DNA of 64,000 bases, from the NCBI RefSeq assembly GCF_005765165.1, contig NZ_VCIW01000001.1:186001-250000 (forward strand), written 5' to 3'. The position numbers and the translations under genes are program-made. Positions 1 through 7,103 of the stretch are shown one piece after another. The stretch comes from Paenibacillus antri. Its GTDB lineage: Bacteria > Bacillota > Bacilli > Paenibacillales > YIM-B00363. The notes beneath the pieces were generated by a model. It saw only the letters and a program-made list of their open reading frames with translations, did not search any database and was not told where the DNA came from. Every line of letters starts with the position of its first letter. The first letter of the stretch is position 1.

Positions 1-605
1 GCCGGCTCCGACGTACGCACGCCGAAGAACATCGAGATCGACGCGAGTCCGGTGAGAGACGCTAAGATTAGCGGACCCGAAGGACCTGCGATATCCGTCC
101 ACAGGCCGATGAAATACGCGATCGGGATCATGAGGACGCCCATGGCGACGCGCACGTACCCCATCAGCCGTCCGCGGAGCGGCGCCGGGTACATGCGAGT
201 CATTAGAGACGCGTACGCCGGCGCTTGAATGCCCATCATCAAATGGAACGCGAGCGCGGTGGCGACGAACACCCACGGCGCGCCGAAGAACGCCGGAAGG
301 AGAATGAGCGCCCGTCCGACGACGTTCGGCCAGATGACGAACGGCTTTGGGTTCATCCGCTCGATCCATGCGGCCCACAGCGGCGAAAACAACAGCCCGA
401 TCGCCGGCGCCGCCGACAGCATCCCGGCCTGAACGTTCGTCGCCCCTTGCTGCAGAGCCATCGGTACATAGAATTGGTTAAAGACGACGTTGAACGCGCT
501 GAACACGACGGTCGCGCCGAAATCCCAGCGGAAGTTGTTCCATGCGTCGGGGCCGAGCGGCATGCCGAAGCGAGGCTGAGGTTGAAACGAAAAAGCAGTC
601 TTCAA
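1..605 (-). CDS. MFS transporter, N-terminal part (runs off the window)
   Basis: Reading the minus strand gives about 200 codons of a major facilitator superfamily protein, with hydrophobic helices and the loop motif RMYPAPLRGRLMGY, which resembles the conserved cytoplasmic loop after TM2-TM3 of the superfamily. The C-terminal part lies outside the window. I chose the TTG at 605 because GAAGGAA sits seven bases upstream and the frame runs on as KTAFSFQPQPRFGMPLGPDAW. The ATG at 563 is an alternative that would drop 14 residues. Substrate is not predictable. The gene is separate from the sugar-acid operon to its right. Confidence 0.85.
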   Translation of the reverse strand, partial: MKTAFSFQPQPRFGMPLGPDAWNNFRWDFGATVVFSAFNVVFNQFYVPMALQQGATNVQAGMLSAAPAIGLLFSPLWAAWIERMNPKPFVIWPNVVGRALILLPAFFGAPWVFVATALAFHLMMGIQAPAYASLMTRMYPAPLRGRLMGYVRVAMGVLMIPIAYFIGLWTDIAGPSGPLILASLTGLASISMFFGVRTSEP

Positions 606-631
606 GAGGGTTCCTTCATTCTGTAAGTAGT

Positions 632-928
632 TTACGCATTTTCATGTAGAATCCCATAAACGCGGTTTTCGCAAGGAGCAATTGGACCGTTCCGGAGCGC
701 GGTGGGGGTCTCCGGCACGGCTTTTATCGTACTCCGCGAACACCCGCGCTTCGCCTTCCCGAATTCAATGGCGTGAAGTCTTCTTGTCCCGGTCGGTGCC
801 CCGTCTTCTTTGGCTCGGTCAAGAACCTCCTGAAGCTCCAGCGTGACGTTTGTGCCGCCGCCTGTGAAGACGTCGGCGTCCAGAGTCGCGACAGGGCTTG
901 CGTAAACAGTTTTGACAGTCACACCCAT
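632..928 (-). CDS. small hypothetical protein
   Basis: A 98-codon frame starts at an ATG preceded by AAGGAAGG at good spacing. The N-terminal half (VTVKTVYASPVATLDADVFT, then GGGTNVTLELQEVLDRAKED) has the composition of a folded protein. The C-terminal half is less convincing and may be read-through of a truncated gene. No family recognised. It lies next to a decayed region, so a remnant is as likely as a working gene. Confidence 0.3.
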   Translation of the reverse strand: MGVTVKTVYASPVATLDADVFTGGGTNVTLELQEVLDRAKEDGAPTGTRRLHAIEFGKAKRGCSRSTIKAVPETPTALRNGPIAPCENRVYGILHENA

Positions 929-1080
929 GACATCCTTCCTTTTCAGCGGACGGTTTGGGTTAATAGTGACTATCCCCAGTATAAAATCGGTCGAAAGCGT
1001 ATCCCATCGTGCGATTTTGTTTTTTTATTAGGTTTCTTGCGATCTACAAACCCATTTGAGATTTGTTTGTCCTAAATTCA

Positions 1081-1109
1081 AGGAGGCTGCCAAACGGCAG
1101 CTTCTTCCT
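1081..1109. terminator. hairpin, possible terminator
   Basis: Inverted repeat GCTGCC / GGCAGC with loop AAAC, extended by AGGAG / CTTCT-type pairing. It has no clear T-run on either strand. It lies just past the 3' end of the small minus-strand frame at 1137-1256. Confidence 0.35.
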
Positions 1110-1136
1110 GTTGGCAAGCCCTGCTTTTTAATAATT

Positions 1137-1256
1137 TTATTTGAAAAAGAAAAGTTCGCCCGCCCCTTGAGCCAGGAATTGCGTCCGCACATCTTTCAAC
1201 ATTTTTCGAAAATGTACAAAAGCCGCTTCGGGTGCCCTCCAAGCCAAATCAGGCAT
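1137..1256 (-). other. 39-codon frame, possible gene remnant
   Basis: Minus-strand frame from ATG 1256, beginning MPDLAWRAPEAAFVHFRKML and ending in GAGELFFFK. The frame stays open upstream to a TAA about 13 codons further (QELYPNRFFLS). The composition is protein-like, but there is no ribosome binding site and no recognised family, so it may be the tail of a lost gene. Confidence 0.2.
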
Positions 1257-1423
1257 CGATAAGAAAAAGCGGTTTGGATACAATTCTTGCTCGTTTTAAC
1301 AAAGTCAGTCTGTCGTAAAGCCTCTTATTATGTAGGGTATCCGATACACTTCACTATAGGAGGTTTTTTTATTATTGCATTTGCAGGCAGTTCAAACCCG
1401 TATAGCCCTGGAAAGCATAGCGT

Positions 1424-2161
1424 AGATCAAACTCGAAGGTGCTGAGAAGATACCGATATATCCACGAGTAATTGTTCCGCTGTGAAGCGGCTCAGTTGCC
1501 TGCCAGGGTTGCCTGCCAGGGTTGCCTGCTAGGGAGCATTGGTACCTGAAAGCGGCTCTGGACAAGCATCTCTACGAGGATGCGGAAGCTGCAGGAACAC
1601 TCCGACGGAGAATTTCTGGAGTTGCGAACGCCCCCGCCCCAATTGCAGAAAGAACCTAACGTTACGCTGCCGCTTCTCTTTGAAGAGCTGATCCGTGCGC
1701 AAACGGATATGGAGCTGTTAGTCGGCATTTATCGCGTTTTGAAACCGGCGCTTTTAGAAGCGTATACGCCGCATATGGCGGAAAACCAGCAGCTTGTCGA
1801 CTATCCGACCATCCGTGTATTAAAGGGATTGTGCTCCGATCTACGCGAGCAGACCGGCTGGGGGGAGCGGATGATTACGCAGCTTCAGCGAGAGGGCGAA
1901 CCTCCGGAGGAAGCGGCCGAATTCGAACGGCGGATTGCCGACTATTTGACCGCCGCAGGAGGAATTGCAGGTGAGCAAGGAGTCGATGTACACGTGCCTG
2001 CGCGGTGGCGGTCGGGCAAACCGTATAAAATGCCGAAGAACGCCGTCAGGGATGCCAAGCGAATGGGAGCATCCGCATTGGGACGAACGCCTAGGACAAG
2101 GTTCTTGACACGCATCGGAAATTGGATCAAGTTCTTGACATTGGCTATTGAGAGAACTTGA
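1424..2161 (+). pseudogene. decayed ferritin-like/helical hypothetical protein
   Basis: Pieces of one protein can be read across frames: LRRYRYIHE, an in-frame TAA, LFRCEAAQLPAREHWYLK, ALDKHLYEDAEAAGTLRRRI, then in another frame ELRTPPPQLQKEPNVTLPLL through VKPALLEAYTPHMAENQ-like and VDYPTIRVLK segments. The spaced H, E and D residues (HLYEDAE; HMAENQ..DYPTIR) suggest a ferritin-like four-helix protein, from memory of similar Paenibacillus proteins. At least three lesions are visible: the stop, the 13-bp triplication, and a shift near 1610. The C-terminus after PYKMPKNAVRD also looks scrambled, with a 12-base direct repeat (ARGTTCTTGACA) at about 2099 and 2130. Non-functional. Confidence 0.6.
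1496..1534. repeat. three tandem copies of a 13-bp unit
   Basis: Unit TTGCCTGCCAGGG at 1496-1508 and 1509-1521, then TTGCCTGCTAGGG at 1522-1534. With one copy the reading frame of the surrounding ferritin-like remnant would be continuous (AAQLPAREHWYLK). Two extra copies add 26 bases and break the frame. Confidence 0.9.
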
Positions 2162-2214
2162 CCCTCTTCGTCGATGATGGAACATACATTCATTCATTGC
2201 ACCACCTTATGAAA

Positions 2215-2245
2215 GAAACGGCTGCCTCAGTTAGGTAGCCGTTTC
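2215..2245. terminator. strong hairpin, terminator-like
   Basis: GAAACGGCTGCCT pairs with AGGTAGCCGTTTC around a five-base loop with one G-T wobble. It closes both the decayed gene on the plus strand and the truncated minus-strand frame that ends inside it. Confidence 0.6.
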
Positions 2246-2335
2246 ATTCTGCAAATCCTCGATAAGCGAAACGTAATAATTCATAGCTTCTTCGGCGTTA
2301 CCTTCAAACATGAGAAACGATGCGACCTTTTTCAT
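2231..2335 (-). pseudogene. truncated VOC/PhnB-type (glyoxalase fold) protein
   Basis: From ATG 2335, with GGAGGT upstream at good spacing, the frame reads MKKVASFLMFEGNAEEAMNY followed by YVSLIEDLQNETAT and a stop. FLMFEGNAEEAMNYYVSL is the typical start of PhnB-like 3-demethylubiquinone methyltransferase/VOC proteins, which are normally about 130-160 residues. Only 34 codons remain, and the reading ends in the terminator hairpin, so the rest of the gene was deleted. Confidence 0.65.
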
Positions 2336-2386
2336 TTTCTACAGCACCTCCAAAGTGGGTCAACCTTATAACCTGGTTTCAATTCT

Positions 2387-3473
2387 TCAGTATTTCGTCA
2401 ATGGGACTATATTATTTTTTGATTTTGATTCTGTAACGACCATCTCTAGAGCATACGCAACGGATTCTCCCGGTTGCAAAACCAGCGGCACCCCCGCGCC
2501 GCGTTTCCGCCTCTCGGCCTTCAACCAAGCAATTGGATGGCTCCAGTCCAAGGACATGCTCCCCGGCCCCGGGCATCCGCCACTGCACAAGGATCGGCAG
2601 CGTGTCAGCCGACCAGCGCAACGTCACTCGAACCGGTTTTGTCGCCGTCCCCGCCGGAAACGCTGGATTAAAGAGGCTCGCTTCAGCCATGTGATCCGAC
2701 TTCAGCGCTTCTTGATCGAGCATATGGTAATAGACGGACTCCCGGCAACGAGGGTCCGGATCCTGCCACCTCAGACAATCCGCAAGCCTTGCATGCTCGT
2801 CTCTCGACGTGCTTTGGGCGGGCGGTAAATCAATCTCCGTATGTTTATCCAGTAACGGAAATCCGAAGTTGAAGTGGTACAGCATCATATGCGCGGCGGG
2901 TTGAAACCCGAAGTTTTCGACACGATCCTTGATCGTGATCCGATTTTCTCCAAGTCGTCCCGAGATGCTCCGATACAGCCTGAGTTTGCACCCGAAGATG
3001 GAGCTTTCTTCGATCACGCCGGAGATGCTCCATTCGACCTCATCTCCAGACCATTGCTCGCATATGGCAATATGTAAAGCCGGCGTATGATGCGCCCGAC
3101 CATGAAGGCCGTTAGCGCCGTGTTCGTCCTCGGACGGGGACCCGACATGAGCCAATCCGCAGGTCATCAGCAATCCTCCCGACGCTGTCCGAAGCCAGCC
3201 CGTTCCCTCCGGTTCGTAAAAAGCCGGGTTCGCATCCCCATTCGGCGATTTCCAAGCCATTGAGGCGCCTAGAAATTCCGCAAGCGAAATATCGAGCCCA
3301 TTGGACGGAACGACGTCGAAGGCGAGCCCCGCGCCCGTTCGCACTCGAATGATGTCCGTCCCGGCCTCTCTGCCTTCCGTTAACGTCATTCTGCGAATGC
3401 CGCCGATCTGCCCCAGATGGCCGACACGAGCTTCCAGCTCGCGCCGCGTCCATGTTCTACCATACAACTTCAT
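2387..3473 (-). CDS. DUF4432 / galactose-mutarotase-like protein, C-terminus frameshifted
   Basis: Beta-sandwich protein of the aldose-1-epimerase superfamily, DUF4432 type: early RTGAGLAFDVVPSNGLDI, central SGGLLMTCGLAHVG and NGLHGRAHHTPA, LYHFNFGFPLLD, and the family-typical GLEPSNCLVEGREAE near the end. It probably interconverts sugar anomers or acts on a sugar acid made by the operon. The normal end (VPLVLQPGESVAYALEM, VVTESKSKNN) lies one frame away. A run of five C at 2491-2495 shifts the frame, and four would give a continuous protein of about 362 residues; as written the frame ends at 2412. Last gene of the minus-strand operon starting at 5765/5822. Confidence 0.85.
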
Positions 3474-3682
3474 TCGATGCGCACCTCCCTAATCCTCATC
3501 GATGGAACGCGAAATAATACAAGGAACCAATTAAGAGGAACCATGAAATGTCAAAGTCGTCCCCATTAGTGCTCGAGAAAATGGTGACGATCGCGCCATT
3601 TCCGCTTCCGCGAGCAAGATGCCCGCCACAAAAAGCATCCGCATTGCAGGCACCGGCTCGTAAACGACAGGAAGCGGCAGTC

Positions 3683-4906
3683 TTACGGCCTTACAACGGT
3701 CCCATCCGCTTTCCGGTCTACAGGGTACGGCTTATGATACGGCGTCGACTTCGCCTCGGCCGCAAGCAAGCGGGCCGCCTTCCCCTCGTCGATATCGACG
3801 CCGAGTCCCGGAGACTCGTTCGCATACAAATATCCCCTCTTTAATTCCGGGGTGCCGGGGAACGCCTCCCGCTCCTCCGGTCGGAAGACGTTGTCCTCCT
3901 GGATGCCGAAGTTCCAGATCGCCAGATCCAGATGCATCGCCGCGGCCTGGTTGACCGGGTCGTTGTCTCCGCCTTCCTGCCAAGCGGTTCGGATGCCGTA
4001 GGCCTCCGCCACCGCCGCGATTTTCCGGCACTGCGTGATGCCCCCGACTTTCGAAACTCGGACGCGGATATAATCGATCAGCCGTTCTTGCAGCAACGGC
4101 AGCCATTCATGGGGATGGGTGAACAATTCCCCGACGGCCTGCGGCGTCGCACATTGGCGGCGAATGTCCCGATAGTACACGATCTGCTCCGGAGGGAGGA
4201 CATCTTCGAGAAAGAACAATCGGTAGGGCTCCAACCGCTTCGCCAATTGAATGGCATTACTGGGATTGAGATGTTCGTGGACGTCGTGCGTAAATTTCGG
4301 AGCATCTCCGAACTTTACGCGCAATCGCTCGAACATAAGAGGAATGGCGTTCAGGTACGCCTCTTCATCGAAGACGTGCGGCACAGGCGGCGCGCGTTCG
4401 GGTACATTCGCTCGGCTTGCGGGAATGAACCCTCCTCCGCCGTAAGCTCCTAATTGACAGCGAATAACGCCGTACCCTTCCTCCATATACTTGGCGATAT
4501 CCTCTTCCAATTCCGTCTGGTCGCGCCCGGCGGCATGAGCGTAGCACGGCACCGCCGAACGGCAAGGGCCGCCTAACAAGCGGTATACCGGCATGCCGGC
4601 CTCCTTGCCCTTCAAATCCCAAAGCGCCATATCGATGCCGCCGATCGCTGTCATGAGATGGGACCCGTTCCGCCAATAGCCGCTCTGGTACATCGTCTGC
4701 CACAAATCCTCGATCGCTCCGGCGTCCTTACCGATCAATAGCGGTGCGAGCAGTTCCTCCACGACCGATACAACAGCCGACGGGTTGAAGTGGTCGTTCG
4801 CCGAGCCTATGCCGTATAAACCCGGTTGGTCCGTCTCCACCTTGATGATCGTCCAGCTGGCGTCGCGCCTTGTGCGAATGCAACGCATGCGTTTGATTTT
4901 GGTCAC
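3683..4906 (-). CDS. RspA/ManD-like mannonate dehydratase family protein (enolase superfamily)
   Basis: 407 residues, full length for the RspA (starvation sensing)/D-mannonate dehydratase subgroup, ending in the typical RKADGTVVRP. Metal ligands are visible as D208 in THDVHEH, E234 in FFLEDV and E260 in VGELF, with H210 beside the first. Where canonical ManD has a WHG segment this protein reads TAWQEGGDNDPVNQ (W309-Q310), so the usual histidine is absent. Dehydration of mannonate or gluconate should not be assumed. GTG start chosen: AAGGAGG lies eight bases upstream. The ribosome binding site abuts the stop of the preceding epimerase gene, so the two are translationally linked. Confidence 0.85.
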   Translation of the reverse strand: MTKIKRMRCIRTRRDASWTIIKVETDQPGLYGIGSANDHFNPSAVVSVVEELLAPLLIGKDAGAIEDLWQTMYQSGYWRNGSHLMTAIGGIDMALWDLKGKEAGMPVYRLLGGPCRSAVPCYAHAAGRDQTELEEDIAKYMEEGYGVIRCQLGAYGGGGFIPASRANVPERAPPVPHVFDEEAYLNAIPLMFERLRVKFGDAPKFTHDVHEHLNPSNAIQLAKRLEPYRLFFLEDVLPPEQIVYYRDIRRQCATPQAVGELFTHPHEWLPLLQERLIDYIRVRVSKVGGITQCRKIAAVAEAYGIRTAWQEGGDNDPVNQAAAMHLDLAIWNFGIQEDNVFRPEEREAFPGTPELKRGYLYANESPGLGVDIDEGKAARLLAAEAKSTPYHKPYPVDRKADGTVVRP

Positions 4907-4919
4907 ATCGAACGCCTCC

Positions 4920-5765
4920 TTATCTGCGGATATAATCTCGCCAAGAATGCATGGGACTCCAGTTCAGCAACTCTCGCGCTTTCCGATTGGTATAGATAAG
5001 CGCATGGCCCTCGAGCGGTTCGCGGATGTCCGTCAGCGCCGGGTAGTACCTCTTAATGAGCTCCATCGTCTCCACCTCGGCCATCGTTTCGTTCGCCGTG
5101 ATGTTTAACGCTACAGCGCCGAGCCCCTCCGCTTCCATCGCCGCACGGCAGGCGGCGGCGGCGTCGCGGACGTCGACGTAGCTCCACAAGTTTTTCATGT
5201 AAAGCCCGGGATCGTCGATCATTCCGCGGAAGTGTTCATACTGGTCGGGCTTCACGATGTTCGCGAACCGAAGAGACACCGTTTGAATTCCCGTTTTTCG
5301 GTGATACATCTCGCAAGTAAGCTCGTTGGTTTGTTTGGATAACGCGTAGCAGTCGCCAATCTGGAACGGGTGCTCCTCGTCCATAGGCACATAACGAGGA
5401 GACTGCGGCTTCGAGGACCAGCATATTCCGTAGATCGATTCGCTGGAGCCGACGACAGCCTTGGTCATGCCAAGAGAGGAGGCGGCTTCCAGCACATTGA
5501 ACGTTGAGATCGCGTTATTGCCGAAGGTCACTTCCGGCGTGCGCAGGACGGGAGCGGGGATGGCGGCTAGGTGAATGACTGCGTCGCAGCCCTTCAGCGC
5601 ACCGTATACTTGGCCAAGATCGTTCAATTCCGCTTTGAGATGCGGACAGACCTTCTTACTAGGCGGATTGACGTCGATGGACAAGGCTTGGTATCCGTTA
5701 GTGAGCAGTTCGTCGATCACCCATTGGCCGAGGGAGCCTCCTCCGCCGGTAACTGCAATTTTCAC
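4920..5765 (-). CDS. NAD-dependent epimerase/dehydratase (extended SDR)
   Basis: Extended short-chain dehydrogenase with the Rossmann glycine motif TGGGGSLGQ immediately after the start, SIDVNPP after the second strand, VIHLAAIPAP, and SSESIYG...YALSK giving the catalytic S/Y-x-x-x-K set. It is close to uronate dehydrogenase/UDP-sugar epimerase types. Beside a dehydratase and a mutarotase-like gene, oxidation of a hexose or uronate is plausible. I chose GTG 5765 because the protein then begins VKIAVTGGGG as usual and AAAGGGG lies upstream. An ATG at 5822 would add a 19-residue leader lacking a ribosome binding site. First gene of the operon. Confidence 0.85.
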   Translation of the reverse strand: MKIAVTGGGGSLGQWVIDELLTNGYQALSIDVNPPSKKVCPHLKAELNDLGQVYGALKGCDAVIHLAAIPAPVLRTPEVTFGNNAISTFNVLEAASSLGMTKAVVGSSESIYGICWSSKPQSPRYVPMDEEHPFQIGDCYALSKQTNELTCEMYHRKTGIQTVSLRFANIVKPDQYEHFRGMIDDPGLYMKNLWSYVDVRDAAAACRAAMEAEGLGAVALNITANETMAEVETMELIKRYYPALTDIREPLEGHALIYTNRKARELLNWSPMHSWRDYIRR

Positions 5766-5927
5766 CCTGTTCCCGTCCCCTTTCGATTCGGCATCCTCTG
5801 CTTTTGCCGGAGTCATTTTCATTTAATAGAAAGATTTTCGCCATTTAATTATGATCATTATAATATATGGCAAGCCGTTGCACTGGCATTAGTACCAATC
5901 GGTGTATAACATAGATAACTCCGATTA

Positions 5928-5956
5928 AAAATGTTATAATTAAATTATAACATTTT
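5928..5956. promoter_or_regulatory. perfect 14-1-14 palindrome, candidate GntR operator
   Basis: Left arm AAAATGTTATAATT and its exact complement are separated by one base. It lies 12 bases before the regulator start, over its leader, and between the regulator and the divergent epimerase operon. The position fits autorepression and control of the divergent genes by the product of 5969-7063. Confidence 0.7.
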
Positions 5957-5968
5957 ATCGGAGGCCGT

Positions 5969-7063
5969 ATGACGAATCAAAATCAACCTTTATATCTACA
6001 AATTCGGACCTTCCTGCGTAATAAAATTGAAACCGGCGAGTTAAAGCCCGGAGACCAAATTCCGGTGGAAGCGGAGCTTGCGCAGCAATTTAACGTCAGC
6101 CGAATAACGATTAAGAGCGCATTAAAGATGCTCGTCGACGAAGGACTCGTGTACCGCACCGCAGGAAGGGGCACCTTCGTGTCCGATCCGCAGCGGCCCG
6201 CGGCGCTCGAGCCGGCCGGCCCGGACAACTACAGGAAAATCGGCCTCATCGGCCCGATGACCAGCGATTCGTACACGCTCGGCCTCTTAAGAAGCATCGA
6301 GGATCAATGCAAGGAACAGAACTTGATTATGTTGTTCCGCTCCGCGGTCACGCAATCCGAGGAAAAGGAAGCGATCCGCATTCTGCGTTCGCAAGGCGTC
6401 GAAGGACTCATTATTTTTCCTGCGGACGGCGAAGCCTACAGCCAAGCGATCCTCGATTTAAAGACCGAGGGCTTCCCCTTCGTGCTGATCGACCGGTATT
6501 TGCCGGGCATCAAGACGAACGCCGTCGTCTCCGATAACTTTCAAGGCGGCTACCTCGGTACGGAGTATTTAGTCAATAAGGGGCATCGGCAGATCGGCAT
6601 CGTCTCCGGAACGAAGTCGAAAACCGCCAGCTCGGAAGACCGCTTTTCCGGTTATCTCGAGGCGGCGCGTAAGACGGGGCTGAAGATCGAACCGCTCCAT
6701 TGGCTGACGCGAATCGACGAAATTTCGTATCACGAGGAGCAGCCGACCCGGGACATGATTCGGGATTGGCTGAACGGTCAGCAGGAGCTCACGGCGGTTT
6801 TCGCCTTCGGCTCCGCCATGGCCGTCTACGTCGCGGAGATCGCCGTACAGCTCGGGAAGCGCGTTCCCGAGGATTTGGCGATCCTGTCTTTCGATACGCC
6901 CAATATTCGGGATTTTCAAGGTCTATACTTCAGCCGCATCGAGCAGCAGGAGGAACGGATCGGCGTCAGCGCCGTCGAACTTCTCCTGCAGGTCATCGCC
7001 GATCCCTCGATCATTGAACGGATCGTCATTCCCGTCAGCCTAGTCGAAGGCAGGTCGACGTAA
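5969..7063 (+). CDS. GntR-family regulator with LacI-type sugar-binding domain
   Basis: 364 residues. Residues 1-70 form the winged helix of the GntR family (LKPGDQIPVEAELAQQFNVS, RITIKSALKML, TAGRGTFVSDP). The rest is a periplasmic-binding-protein-like LacI/GalR sensor (IGLIGPM, GVEGLIIFP, FVLIDRYLPGI, VSDNFQGGYLGTEYLV), the AraR-type architecture. ATG with GGAGGC upstream. It should sense a sugar or sugar acid and repress the divergent operon through the palindrome at 5928-5956. A strong hairpin follows its stop. Confidence 0.9.
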   Translation: MTNQNQPLYLQIRTFLRNKIETGELKPGDQIPVEAELAQQFNVSRITIKSALKMLVDEGLVYRTAGRGTFVSDPQRPAALEPAGPDNYRKIGLIGPMTSDSYTLGLLRSIEDQCKEQNLIMLFRSAVTQSEEKEAIRILRSQGVEGLIIFPADGEAYSQAILDLKTEGFPFVLIDRYLPGIKTNAVVSDNFQGGYLGTEYLVNKGHRQIGIVSGTKSKTASSEDRFSGYLEAARKTGLKIEPLHWLTRIDEISYHEEQPTRDMIRDWLNGQQELTAVFAFGSAMAVYVAEIAVQLGKRVPEDLAILSFDTPNIRDFQGLYFSRIEQQEERIGVSAVELLLQVIADPSIIERIVIPVSLVEGRST

Positions 7064-7076
7064 CGAGTTTGCGAAC

Positions 7077-7100
7077 AAGGGACGGCAGTCGCCGTCCCTT
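7077..7100. terminator. bidirectional hairpin terminator
   Basis: Perfect 10-bp stem AAGGGACGGC / GCCGTCCCTT with loop AGTC, between the convergent regulator gene and the end of the propeller-protein operon. It can serve both strands. Confidence 0.75.
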
Positions 7101-7103
7101 CCG

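Larger units (their letters stand above)
929..1423. other. intergenic stretch with no clear gene
   Basis: About 500 bases without a convincing gene. It holds the hairpin at 1081-1109, a 39-codon minus-strand frame at 1137-1256, and an isolated AGGAGG near 1360 that probably belonged to the decayed gene that follows. Everything else looks non-coding. Confidence 0.5.

Noticed and set aside
1496-1534. Short CRISPR-like array
   Set aside because: Units are contiguous with no spacers; it is a simple tandem duplication inside a gene remnant.
3474-3682. Coding-like minus-strand bits (IVTIFSSTNGDDFDISWFLL)
   Set aside because: Too short, no start, no family; treated as intergenic between two operon genes.
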